Of a stretch of 7,286 bases of DNA, positions 1 to 6,834 are shown in pieces. The notes under the pieces are model-generated. The model did not search any database. It worked only from the letters and a program-made list of their open reading frames with translations, and had not been told where the DNA came from. Every line of letters begins with the position of its first letter. The first letter of the stretch is position 1. The position numbers and the translations under genes are program-made. Source of the stretch: Chloroflexota bacterium. Lineage in GTDB: Bacteria; Chloroflexota; Anaerolineae; Anaerolineales; Villigracilaceae. The DNA is taken from NCBI GenBank assembly GCA_021796315.1, contig JAJYOH010000300.1, forward strand, positions 1-7,286, written 5' to 3'.

Positions 1-1035
1 CAGCGCACCTTCAGAATCAGTGTCGAGCAGGGAATCAATGCTAACCTTTCCGTTTGCCATTTCATTTAAGCGGTCGAGGCTGAGGTCGCGCAGGTTGGCG
101 AACAGGTCCCAATCGTAGAGTTTGATGTCATATTTCTCCCAGGGCTTGGTTACCGGGTCGGAAACCCAGGGCAGGTATTCGCACAAGTGTGTATCGCCGG
201 GAACGGGGAACAAGCCAAAGGCGTTGAAAACGTCTCTCGTGAGCGGCTCAAATTTCGGGTCGAAAGAAGCGAAGCGCTCGCGGAAAAGTGGATAAAGGTC
301 ATCGCCGGTGCGTTGGTCACGAATGGAGAGAATCCAAGTGAAGTGATTCGTTCCGGCGGCGCGAATGTCAACAAGAGGAAGAGTCTGATGAACGACTTGC
401 TGGCGCAGAGGGCGCCCAGTAGTGTCAGCCTGCATTCCAGTAATACCTTCAGGCACTTCAATGCCGAGTTCTTTGCCGAGTACCATGCCAACGAAACAAT
501 AGCCGATCAGAATTTGATGGCATAGGCCAACCGCTTTTATTTTTGTGTGGCGATTAACAAGATCACAAATGCGCACCATTGGGTTTGTGAAATTGATGAA
601 CCACGCATCGGGGCAGGCTTGTTCCATATCACGCGCTATCTCGAGCACAGGCTGAACGTTGCGCGCTGCGTGCGCGAATCCACCGGGGCCGCCGTTCTCA
701 CCATAAGGTTGGCGAAGTCCGTGCTTTTGTGTGAGTTCAAAATCCATGCGCCATAATTCTTCGCGCGGACCAACCTCAATGGCCGATACGACGAACTGCG
801 CGCCGTCGAGTGCGTCTTGATGATGAGTGTGCGCGCTGATGGTGAACTCCGCATCCCACTCGACGTTGAGGCGGTTTGCCAGCCGATGAACGATATCCAG
901 GCTGTCAGCGTTTCTGTCCACCAGCGCCAGCGTGGAGCCGCGCAATTTCTTCGAGTGCATGATGGCCGAGAGTGTGTTCTCGCCGAACGAGGCCGAGCCT
1001 GCGCCGATGACTGTGATCTTGGTTGGGAGAGTCAT
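1..1035 (-). CDS. Glycoside hydrolase family 4 enzyme (alpha-galactosidase/alpha-glucosidase-like), 3' end beyond window
   Basis: The frame is open from an ATG at 1035 to the left edge, giving 345 residues with no stop. GH4 proteins are usually about 430-480 residues, so roughly 100 C-terminal residues are missing. An AAAGGA ribosome binding site lies just upstream of the ATG. The N-terminus is a Rossmann NAD-binding fold: GAGSASFG at residues 11-18 and an acidic residue closing strand 2 (LVD, D40). Then come the family landmarks GENGGPGGF (112-120), NFTNP (148-152), the GLCHQ motif (170-174) and AGTNHFTW (227-234). By family knowledge Cys172 and His231 should bind the catalytic divalent metal. 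GH4 enzymes are cytoplasmic and cleave glycosides by an NAD-dependent oxidation-elimination route. The triplet after Cys-His usually tracks with substrate, and Gln here matches none of the classes I know, so specificity is left open. There is no CN or CD motif of the phospho-glycosidase branch, which argues for an unphosphorylated substrate. It sits 92 nt downstream of the exporter operon and may be independent of it. Confidence 0.9.
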   Translation of the reverse strand, partial: MTLPTKITVIGAGSASFGENTLSAIMHSKKLRGSTLALVDRNADSLDIVHRLANRLNVEWDAEFTISAHTHHQDALDGAQFVVSAIEVGPREELWRMDFELTQKHGLRQPYGENGGPGGFAHAARNVQPVLEIARDMEQACPDAWFINFTNPMVRICDLVNRHTKIKAVGLCHQILIGYCFVGMVLGKELGIEVPEGITGMQADTTGRPLRQQVVHQTLPLVDIRAAGTNHFTWILSIRDQRTGDDLYPLFRERFASFDPKFEPLTRDVFNAFGLFPVPGDTHLCEYLPWVSDPVTKPWEKYDIKLYDWDLFANLRDLSLDRLNEMANGKVSIDSLLDTDSEGAL

Positions 1036-1084
1036 GTGGTGTTCCTTTCTAGGATTTTTTATTTTACGTCAAATTAAAGCAAAA

Positions 1085-1110
1085 CGTCCGGACACACATA
1101 TCCGGGTGTG
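1085..1110 (-). terminator. Weak hairpin between exporter operon and GH4 gene (possible terminator or operator)
   Basis: The 92-nt spacer holds CCGGA (1088-1092) and TCCGG (1101-1105), which can pair across an 8-nt loop. CACAC (1093-1097) and GTGTG (1106-1110) offer a competing pairing, and GTCCGGAC (1086-1093) is itself a palindrome. Read on the minus strand, the stem is followed by ACGTTTTGCTTT, a short and interrupted T run. This could be a weak Rho-independent terminator for the operon or a binding site upstream of the GH4 gene. The stem is only 5 bp, so the call is tentative. I found no convincing promoter hexamer pair for the GH4 gene in the AT-rich spacer. Confidence 0.25.
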
Positions 1111-1127
1111 ATAGCTTTTTAACTTTT

Positions 1128-1964
1128 TTATTTTGTTTGGATGGTCACATCGGCGCTCATGCCCCAAAGCAGATTTTGTGGCGGCTTATCAAACTCAATT
1201 GTGACTTTATAGACCCAATCCGCGTCATGTTTTGTAGCTATTGGGGCAATCGCCACCACCTTGCCGATGAAGTCCTGATTCAAAGCCTTGATATGTATTG
1301 CTGCAGTCTGACCGATCTGGACGCCAGCGATATCACGTTCGCTCAAGTCGGTGGTTTCGATTTGCAAATGCGCCAGGTCGCCGATCACGGCTGCAACTTG
1401 ACCCGCCTGGACAAGCTGCCCAGGTACGATATTAAGCGAAACTACTGCGCCATTATAGGGCGCTACAAGCGTTCCTTGAGCGAGCATCGCTTGGGCAGTT
1501 TCCAGCGCGGCCTGGGCTTGTACAACCTGGATATCTGCAATCCGCCGGAGTTCAGGCGGGCCACTGAGATATACTTCCTTGCCATCTGCGTTGGTCGTTT
1601 TCTTCTGATATCTGCGGATAATTGCTTTCGCCTGCGCGGAAACGAGAGCCGCCTGCGCCGCATCGACTGAAAGACTTAGGTCGGGGGTGTTCAATACAAC
1701 CAGGGTTTGGCCCGTTTTGACATTATCGCCTTCTTTTACATCCACTTCCTTGACTGGGGCAGAAAGTAGGAATCCCAATTGCGATGTCTGGGCTGGAGCG
1801 ACAACCGCAGATGCTGTCACGCTGCTGGAAGTCGAAGAGCTGGTAGTAACAGGTATGGTCGGTAGGCTGGTCGGGAGAACTGCGGGAGTTGGGGCCGCAC
1901 ATCCGGCCAGGGCCATGCTTAATATCACGCCCGCCGTGAGCCTGGTCCAGTAAAATTGTTTCAT
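1128..1964 (-). CDS. MacA/HlyD-like periplasmic-adaptor lipoprotein (second of two paralogues)
   Basis: This 278-residue protein has a lipoprotein signal peptide with the lipobox LAGC (cleavage before Cys22), so it should be anchored to the outer face of the cytoplasmic membrane. A Ser/Thr/Pro-rich flexible linker follows (about 25-55). The adaptor core consists of the first half of a biotinyl-lipoyl domain (about 63-95, with VKEGDNVKTGQTL), a short alpha-helical hairpin rich in Ala and Gln (about 97-162), the second lipoyl half (about 164-196, with APYNGAVV) and a beta-barrel domain ending in WGMSADVTIQTK. AGGAG six bases before the ATG supports the start. It lies 15 nt after the paralogous adaptor gene and is the last gene of the operon. 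By family knowledge such adaptors work with MacB-type ABC exporters. The helical hairpin carries a tract with Gly and Pro (about 123-137, including GPP) that its neighbour lacks and that probably breaks the coiled coil. Substrate is unknown. Confidence 0.85.
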   Translation of the reverse strand: MKQFYWTRLTAGVILSMALAGCAAPTPAVLPTSLPTIPVTTSSSTSSSVTASAVVAPAQTSQLGFLLSAPVKEVDVKEGDNVKTGQTLVVLNTPDLSLSVDAAQAALVSAQAKAIIRRYQKKTTNADGKEVYLSGPPELRRIADIQVVQAQAALETAQAMLAQGTLVAPYNGAVVSLNIVPGQLVQAGQVAAVIGDLAHLQIETTDLSERDIAGVQIGQTAAIHIKALNQDFIGKVVAIAPIATKHDADWVYKVTIEFDKPPQNLLWGMSADVTIQTK

Positions 1965-1979
1965 TGCTGTCTCCTGATC

Positions 1980-2765
1980 CTATTGACCGGTCGCGATTTT
2001 TACATCGGTGGTCATGCCCCAGCGCAAACCTTGAGGTTGTTCATCCAACGCGATGGTTACTTTATAAACCACATCGCCGCCGACAGTGGACGAAATGCGG
2101 GATACGTCAATCACTTTGCCGGTCAGTTGTTTGTTCAAAGCCTGAATGGAGACATCCGCTGATTGTCCAACCTGCACTGCTGGGACATCGCGTTCGCTTA
2201 AGTCAGTCGTTTCAATTTGAAAATGTGAAAGGTCGCCGAGAACGACTACGATCTTTCCGGGCGTGACGGTTTCAGCAGGAGAAATATCAACAGATGCGAT
2301 GGTTCCATCCATGGGTGCAATCAATGTAGCTTCGGTCAGCGTGGCTTTGGCTGAATCAAGTTGGGCTTGAACGCGGTCTATATCGGCCTGAGCGGATTTC
2401 AGGTGTTCCTGATCGGTACCAATGCGTATTAGGTATTGGAGCTGGGTTTTTGTGGCATCTACATTGGCTTGAGCTTGCTTGACCTGTGCTTCAAGCAAAG
2501 TCGTGTCGAGTGTGACCAGAGTCTGTCCGGCTGTCACGGTATCTCCAGCTTTGACTTCGACGGTCTTCACCGTGCCAGTCAACGGAAAGCTCAATTGGAC
2601 ACTCTCTACAGGGACAGCCTGTCCGGAGGCGGAAACGCCTTTCGAGACCGCGGCCGGTTGCGTGTTCAGTACGATCGTGGGAATCGCTGTCGGCGTGGAT
2701 GCGCCGCCGCAGGCAGTGAGCACTATCGAAAGAATGGGAATGATGATCCAGTATATTTTTTTCAT
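1980..2765 (-). CDS. MacA/HlyD-like periplasmic-adaptor lipoprotein (first of two paralogues)
   Basis: The protein has 261 residues when started at the ATG at 2765 (MKKIYW), which has GAGAG five bases upstream. An in-frame ATG at 2777 would add four residues (MRDQ); it has only GGAGG at a long 15-nt distance, so the inner start is preferred but not proven. The signal peptide ends in the lipobox LTAC (Cys19), followed by a Thr/Pro-rich linker. The core shows lipoyl half one (about 58-88, VKAGDTVTAGQTL), a helical hairpin rich in Gln and Ala (about 90-145), lipoyl half two (about 147-178, APMDGTIASV) and a C-terminal beta-barrel ending near WGMTTDVKI. It shares the string QIETTDLSERD and much of the C-terminal domain with the adaptor encoded next in the operon, so the two look like an old tandem duplication. 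It starts 19 nt after the ATPase stop. It should sit on the outer membrane leaflet and couple to the MacB-like permeases. Confidence 0.87.
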   Translation of the reverse strand: MKKIYWIIIPILSIVLTACGGASTPTAIPTIVLNTQPAAVSKGVSASGQAVPVESVQLSFPLTGTVKTVEVKAGDTVTAGQTLVTLDTTLLEAQVKQAQANVDATKTQLQYLIRIGTDQEHLKSAQADIDRVQAQLDSAKATLTEATLIAPMDGTIASVDISPAETVTPGKIVVVLGDLSHFQIETTDLSERDVPAVQVGQSADVSIQALNKQLTGKVIDVSRISSTVGGDVVYKVTIALDEQPQGLRWGMTTDVKIATGQ

Positions 2766-2784
2766 TTGGTCTCTCATGGGGACG

Positions 2785-3477
2785 CTATTTGGCCTCCACC
2801 AGACTTTCTTTTTCTACCAAGCCATCGTGGAGAGTGACGACGCGCCGGGCATATCTGATCACGCGCGGGTCGTGTGTAGCAAAGACAAAAGTGACGCCTG
2901 TTTCCTGGTTGAGTTTTTGCATGATCTCCATGACTTGCTGACCATTGGCCGTATCGAGATTGGCGGTCGGTTCATCGGCCAGGATGAGGGTTGGCTTGGA
3001 CGCCAACGCACGCGCGACCGCCACACGTTGTTGCTGGCCTCCGCTCAATTGATCGGGACGGTTATTGGCGCGATCGGCAAGGTCAACGGCCTGGAGCAAT
3101 TCCATCACGCGCTCCCGACGCTCTTTAGCGGAATATCCGTTCAATAGAAGTGGCATCTCCACGTTCTCATACGCAGTGAGAGTGGGAATCAACGCAAAGA
3201 ATTGGAAGATGAACCCGATGGTTCCGCGGCGCATGTCGGCGCGCTGGTTGCGGTTGAGTCGGGTGACATCCTTGCTGTTAATGATGACGCGGCCCGATGT
3301 GGGCTGGTCGAGGCAGCCAATCATTTGCAGCAGCGTGGTCTTACCCGAGCCGGAGGGCCCTACCAACGCGGTAAATTCTCCGTTCTCAATCGAGAGATTG
3401 ACGCCTCGTAACGCCTTCGTCTCGACTTTTCCGACTTGATATACACGAGCGACATTTTCGATTTTTACGACTTCCAT
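2785..3477 (-). CDS. ABC transporter ATP-binding protein, MacB/LolD type
   Basis: This 230-residue protein has all the motifs of an active ABC ATPase: Walker [10 protein letters not shown] (40-48), the Q-loop glutamine in FIFQ (Q92), signature LSGGQ (144-148), Walker B LILADE (164-169) with catalytic E169, a D-loop (NLD, 173-175) and the switch histidine in ATHD (H202). The length and the [22 protein letters not shown] stretch (89-110) fit the MacB/LolD/FtsE group, which powers mechanotransmission-type exporters from the cytoplasmic side instead of moving substrate through a channel. GAGGAG lies 6 nt before the ATG at 3477, and a perfect hairpin abuts that site. It is encoded after the two permeases and before the two adaptors, so it presumably serves as the shared ATPase of a permease heterodimer. 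Nothing appears missing or damaged. Confidence 0.95.
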   Translation of the reverse strand: MEVVKIENVARVYQVGKVETKALRGVNLSIENGEFTALVGPSGSGKTTLLQMIGCLDQPTSGRVIINSKDVTRLNRNQRADMRRGTIGFIFQFFALIPTLTAYENVEMPLLLNGYSAKERRERVMELLQAVDLADRANNRPDQLSGGQQQRVAVARALASKPTLILADEPTANLDTANGQQVMEIMQKLNQETGVTFVFATHDPRVIRYARRVVTLHDGLVEKESLVEAK

Positions 3478-3488
3478 GTTGTTCTCCT

Positions 3489-3505
3489 CGCGGACGCAGT
3501 CCGCG
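3489..3505 (-). promoter_or_regulatory. Perfect 7-bp hairpin touching the ATPase ribosome binding site
   Basis: CGCGGAC (3489-3495) and GTCCGCG (3499-3505) are exact inverted repeats with a 3-nt loop. On the mRNA the stem begins just past the stop codon of the second permease (TAA, 3509-3507). Its last base is the first G of the GAGGAG ribosome binding site (3489-3484) of the ATPase gene. No T run follows, so it is not an intrinsic terminator. It could tune translation of the ATPase relative to the permeases, or protect an RNA end after processing. It could also be one copy of a dispersed short palindromic repeat. The structure is seen directly; its function is inferred. Confidence 0.5.
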
Positions 3506-3506
3506 T

Positions 3507-4724
3507 TTACTTTTCAGCGCGCAGGGCTTCGACCGGTTCCATGCGGGAAGCCATTACTGCCGGGTAAAGACCGGCCAGCAACGTGACTACAAAACTCATG
3601 ATGGTAACGTTGATCGTGTCATTCAATGTCAACCTGGCAAAGATCGTGTCCGTGACCAATATACCGGTCAGGCCCATGTTGCCAATATAAAATCCATTAA
3701 TATTGAAAAGGTAGACGGCGAACCAGCCAAGGATCAAGCCCATGATCACACCGCCAATTGCCAGCAGGGAGGATTCAGCCAGGAACAATCCCATGATCCG
3801 GCCGCCTCTCATCCCGATGGCGGAGAGAATCCCGATCTCGCGCGTGCGTTCGTAGACTGACATGATCAAGGTATTGATAATCACCGAAGCGGTGATGGCA
3901 AGGATGATCATGTAGAAGATCCCGATGTAACTCTGCGCCATGGCTTCGGTCTCAACGATCAGCGAGTTCATATCCGTCCACGTTAAGACTTTTAAACCAG
4001 ATCCGCTCAGCGCAGCAGCAACACTATCCGTGAGCGAAGTGTCCTTGAGCAGAACGAAGATCGTGCTGGCATGATTCTCGGTCTGTGTGATCGTCTGTGC
4101 TTTTGCAAGCGGCAGGAAAATGGTGGCATTGTCGAAACCATAGGTATTTGTGGTGTAGATGCCGCGTACGGTAAAGACCTGTTCCTGCACATCGCCGTTG
4201 GAGGTATTGACCGAGAGATTAACTTGATCGTCCGCATTCAAGTGTAGTTTTTCTGCGAGCGGCTTGCCGATGAGCACTCCTTCGCGGTCATCGGCAGTGA
4301 GATAGCTTCCGCTGATAACACCTTGGCGGTATGGATCGTTTGCCGACGATGCCGGATCGATTCCGTAAATTCGTACGCCTGTCGACTCATTACCGGTAGA
4401 TAGAAATCCACTCGCGAACAAACGTGGAGTGGCAGCTTTTACCTGACTCATCGCAGCGATCTGACTGGCGATCTGATCTGGATTCTGAACCAGATCCTCC
4501 CACTTCAGGCTGGATTTGTTTTCATCATATGAAGCCGCACGCAATTGGATGTGTCCGCTTTGCAGGCGTATGGAAGACTCAACGGCGCCACCCATTTCTC
4601 CTTTGATGACAGATGCCATCAGCATTAATAACGCGAGTCCTACTGCCACCGCCAACGCAGAAAAGAAACTACGGCGGCGGTTGCGGCCAAGATCGCGAAA
4701 AGCCATTTTGAAGGTTTGTAACAT
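3507..4724 (-). CDS. ABC transporter permease, MacB/FtsX family (second permease)
   Basis: The protein has 405 residues when started at the ATG at 4724 ([12 protein letters not shown]), which has GAGG six bases upstream, right after the stop of the preceding permease. An ATG at 4736 overlapping that stop (ATGA) would add MRRI and could be used by translational coupling. The open frame extends further upstream only as an overlap with the neighbour. Topology is that of the MacB/FtsX superfamily: a basic N-terminus and TM1 (about 20-40), a large extracytoplasmic domain (about 41-266), then TM2 (about 268-292), TM3 (about 312-340) and TM4 (about 370-393). The cytoplasmic [14 protein letters not shown] segment (291-304) follows TM2 and is the conserved coupling region of the family, expected to contact the ATPase. 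The C-terminus EPVEALR is also typical. It is clearly different in sequence from the adjacent permease, so the two likely form a heterodimer. Confidence 0.9.
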   Translation of the reverse strand: MLQTFKMAFRDLGRNRRRSFFSALAVAVGLALLMLMASVIKGEMGGAVESSIRLQSGHIQLRAASYDENKSSLKWEDLVQNPDQIASQIAAMSQVKAATPRLFASGFLSTGNESTGVRIYGIDPASSANDPYRQGVISGSYLTADDREGVLIGKPLAEKLHLNADDQVNLSVNTSNGDVQEQVFTVRGIYTTNTYGFDNATIFLPLAKAQTITQTENHASTIFVLLKDTSLTDSVAAALSGSGLKVLTWTDMNSLIVETEAMAQSYIGIFYMIILAITASVIINTLIMSVYERTREIGILSAIGMRGGRIMGLFLAESSLLAIGGVIMGLILGWFAVYLFNINGFYIGNMGLTGILVTDTIFARLTLNDTINVTIMSFVVTLLAGLYPAVMASRMEPVEALRAEK

Positions 4725-4732
4725 GATGCGCC

Positions 4733-5965
4733 TCATACAAAATGCAGAGCTTCGGCAGGTTCGCGTTGCCCGGCTTCGATGGCTGGGATGACTGCCGCCA
4801 GCGCAGAGATGATCGCGACTGTGGACGCCCGCATCAACAACTTTTCGATACCCCACGTGGGATACACTTTGCCCTTGACCAACGCCATGTAACTGGCGGC
4901 CTGTGTCATGGAACCAAAGTCAAGCCCGACTCGCATCAAGACTCCATTGAGTACCAACCCAAGAACAATTCCTGCTGCAACGCCCACCAGCCCGATCATT
5001 GTCCCTTCGAGAATGAACAGCAGCGAAATCTGGCGTGGCTTCAGTCCCATCGCGCCCAGCACGCCAATTTCACGCGTCCGTTCGTAGACTGCCATCAACA
5101 GCAGGTTGAGAATGCCAACGCCCGCAATGGCGATGATGATCACGCTGAAGATGTTCATCACGCCGCCCTTGGTGTTGATGGCGGATGCAAGGTCGGGATA
5201 GTTTGCTTCGAACGATTCGATCTCATAGCTGGACGGCAGGGCGGACTTCATACCATTGATGACAGTATTCTCCTGGCCAAGCTTTTGGAGAAAGACCGCT
5301 ACCTCGGTGGACTGACCCGGCAGGGCGTAAAGTGATTGCGCCTCGCCGAGGGAAATGTAAACAGTTTGCTTCTCGATATCTGCCATGCCCAAATCGAAAA
5401 TGCCAATGACTGTCATTGTGCGTTGGCGCATCTGATCGTGCTGGGAACGGCCCACCAGCGTGATGCGGTCGCCGACTTGCACGTTCATTGCATCCGCGAG
5501 ACCTTTGCCAATTAAAATGTTGTCAGCATCGTCACTGGTGAGATTGCGACCAGTCTTGACATATTGACCGATAATATTCACCGACAATTCTTTTTCCGGT
5601 TCGACACCTGTAATACCCACCGCAAATGCACCTTCTCGGCTGGTAACAAGACCGCCGGTGTTGATGCGTTGTGTGGCGGCTAGGGTCAGCGGATTCGCTT
5701 CCGCAGCCTGGATCACCGCTTGTGGATCCGCTAAGGGCAGCAAGGGAGTCGAACTTGCTTGTGCACGATATCCCGTAGCGTGAACCTGAACATTGCCGCC
5801 CAACACTTTCACGGCGTTGCCATAGATCGCATCAGTGAAACCATTCATTAATCCATCGTAGAACATCATCAATGCCAATGTCAATGACATGGCAAGCACG
5901 ATGATGATAGTGCGGCGTTTATGCCGCCAGATGTTGCGCCATGCAAGGCGCAGGTAAAGTTGCAT
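4733..5965 (-). CDS. ABC transporter permease, MacB/FtsX family (first permease)
   Basis: This 410-residue protein starts at the ATG at 5965, which has a near-ideal AAAGGAG ribosome binding site five bases upstream. It opens with LAWRNIWRHKRRT, a basic amphipathic segment typical of the family. TM1 follows (about 19-36), then a large extracytoplasmic domain (about 40-268) and three C-terminal membrane segments (about 270-294, 313-345 and 377-397). The cytoplasmic loop [14 protein letters not shown] (294-307) matches the equivalent loop of the second permease almost residue for residue. The C-terminus REPAEALHFV carries the family's PxEAL signature. These proteins carry no ATPase domain of their own and need the separate ATPase encoded downstream. 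It lies 27 nt or less after the tetR stop and 8 nt before the next permease start, consistent with one transcript. By family knowledge it would export a lipid, peptide or drug-like compound, or transmit force to an extracellular partner; the sequence does not decide which. Confidence 0.9.
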   Translation of the reverse strand: MQLYLRLAWRNIWRHKRRTIIIVLAMSLTLALMMFYDGLMNGFTDAIYGNAVKVLGGNVQVHATGYRAQASSTPLLPLADPQAVIQAAEANPLTLAATQRINTGGLVTSREGAFAVGITGVEPEKELSVNIIGQYVKTGRNLTSDDADNILIGKGLADAMNVQVGDRITLVGRSQHDQMRQRTMTVIGIFDLGMADIEKQTVYISLGEAQSLYALPGQSTEVAVFLQKLGQENTVINGMKSALPSSYEIESFEANYPDLASAINTKGGVMNIFSVIIIAIAGVGILNLLLMAVYERTREIGVLGAMGLKPRQISLLFILEGTMIGLVGVAAGIVLGLVLNGVLMRVGLDFGSMTQAASYMALVKGKVYPTWGIEKLLMRASTVAIISALAAVIPAIEAGQREPAEALHFV

Positions 5966-5991
5966 TTTTTCTCCTTTAGAAAGTAAAAGAA

Positions 5992-6687
5992 TTAATCGAT
6001 CCAGACTCGGATCGAATCATCGTCCATCAATTGCATCGAACTTGCAGAAGCACCCAAGACGCGCTCCAGCGCATCGGTATAAGCCGCAACGGCCTCATGC
6101 ATGATATGGAACCTCTCTTCTGCGCTCAGACTTTCAGCTTCATTTCCTAAAATGACATCGCCAAATTTATTGCCCAAGCCCAGGATAAGATACAAACTCA
6201 TCTCAGTCGCCTGTTCGGGGAAAGAAGTGCACAATGTTCCTTCTTGGACGCCTTGTTGGATCACTCGAGTAAAAGAGGGAGCTACACGTTGTAGCATGGT
6301 GGCAAACACCTTTTGGCGAGTGATGGCGTTTTCATCTGAATACCAGATGCGTAACAAGGCCAACATATAATCCTTTTGTGTAGATTTCCACTGGACAGCA
6401 GAGCTGAAATAACGGCGCAGTTTTTCCAAGGCTGGCAGGGTGGGGTCATTCAACAGTGGAATGAACATTGCTTCGGCTTCATCAGCGAGGCGAGCGATCA
6501 ATGCTTCCAGCAGGGCAGGTTTTGATTCGAAGTAGTGATAAAAAGCTCCCTTCGAGATTTTCAGTGCATCCAGAATATCCTGGATGGACATCTGCTCATA
6601 GCCCTTGGTGTAGACCAACTGGCGGGCTACATCAAGGATCTCATTGCGCCGGGCGGCATAATCATCTTCTTTGACAACTCTGGGCAT
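5992..6687 (-). CDS. TetR/AcrR-family transcriptional repressor
   Basis: This 231-residue protein has the N-terminal TetR DNA-binding domain (about 14-60): helix 1 NEILDVARQLVYTKGYEQMS, then the helix-turn-helix IQDILDALKISKGAFYHYF (35-53) and the FESK turn into helix 4. The rest (about 65-215) is an all-helical ligand-binding and dimerisation domain with no recognisable ligand signature. AAAAGGA lies just before the ATG at 6687. A perfect 23-bp palindrome directly upstream is the obvious operator, so autorepression is expected and, by read-through, repression of the exporter genes that follow after 26 nt. The usual logic in this family is that a ligand, often a substrate of the exporter, releases the repressor. 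The C-terminal tail (about 213-231, rich in Ser and Asp) is of unknown use. Family assignment is firm; the ligand is unknown. Confidence 0.95.
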   Translation of the reverse strand: MPRVVKEDDYAARRNEILDVARQLVYTKGYEQMSIQDILDALKISKGAFYHYFESKPALLEALIARLADEAEAMFIPLLNDPTLPALEKLRRYFSSAVQWKSTQKDYMLALLRIWYSDENAITRQKVFATMLQRVAPSFTRVIQQGVQEGTLCTSFPEQATEMSLYLILGLGNKFGDVILGNEAESLSAEERFHIMHEAVAAYTDALERVLGASASSMQLMDDDSIRVWID

Positions 6688-6698
6688 ATTGTCCTTTT

Positions 6699-6721
6699 AA
6701 TAAACCGACCGTCGGTTTATT
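6699..6721. promoter_or_regulatory. Putative TetR-family operator, perfect 23-bp palindrome
   Basis: AATAAACCGAC (6699-6709) and its exact reverse complement (6711-6721) flank a single central C at 6710. The core ACCGAC/GTCGGT resembles operators known for TetR-family proteins. The site starts about 4 nt downstream of the expected transcription start and ends at the edge of the tetR ribosome binding site, so a bound repressor would block early elongation or initiation. Its position 11 bp before the tetR start codon makes TetR the natural ligand. Confidence 0.85.
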
Positions 6722-6731
6722 TTTCGGCGAG

Positions 6732-6760
6732 ATTATATGCCCTGTAGATGGAGATGTCAA
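6732..6760 (-). promoter_or_regulatory. Consensus sigma-70 promoter of the tetR-exporter operon
   Basis: Read on the minus strand, TTGACA (6760-6755) and TATAAT (6737-6732) are separated by exactly 17 nt, the consensus for both hexamers and spacing. The expected start of transcription is near 6725, giving a leader of about 38 nt that contains the palindromic operator and the ribosome binding site. A promoter this strong paired with an operator fits a gene set that is off by default and strongly induced. It would drive tetR, both permeases, the ATPase and both adaptors. Confidence 0.85.
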
Positions 6761-6775
6761 TAGTGACATTCAACA

Positions 6776-6811
6776 CGGATGGGCATCCGCTAAAGATCTC
6801 ATTTGCTGAGA
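6776..6811 (-). other. Two short inverted repeats in the spacer after the upstream membrane-protein gene
   Basis: Downstream of the stop at 6835 the minus strand carries two 5-bp inverted repeats: TCTCA/TGAGA (6797-6801 and 6807-6811, 5-nt loop) and CGGAT/ATCCG (6776-6780 and 6785-6789, 4-nt loop). The first is followed by TCTTTAG on the minus strand and the second by no T run. Either could end the upstream transcript weakly, or the CGGAT repeat could be a protein site upstream of the promoter. Neither is strong enough to call a terminator. Confidence 0.25.
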
Positions 6812-6834
6812 AATAATATAGATTTCCCCTCGAT

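Noticed and set aside
150..1077. Several short open frames on both strands at the left end
   Set aside because: They are shadows of the GH4 gene, whose minus-strand frame runs unbroken from 1035 to the edge with all family motifs.
1137..1670. 177-residue open frame on the plus strand
   Set aside because: It is antisense to the second adaptor lipoprotein, which has a lipobox, ribosome binding site and complete domain order.
2479..3147. 222-residue open frame on the plus strand
   Set aside because: It lies antisense to the first adaptor and the ATPase, both of which have complete motif sets. Its translation has no recognisable domain.
4725..4856. In-frame upstream extension of the second permease, starting at 4856 and giving 449 residues
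   Set aside because: The extra 44 residues overlap the C-terminal coding part of the first permease in another frame and do not resemble a permease N-terminus. The ATG at 4724 has a proper ribosome binding site and begins a typical family N-terminus.
4742..5335. 197-residue open frame on the plus strand
   Set aside because: It is antisense to the first permease; its His/Asp/Gln-rich translation looks like a codon shadow.
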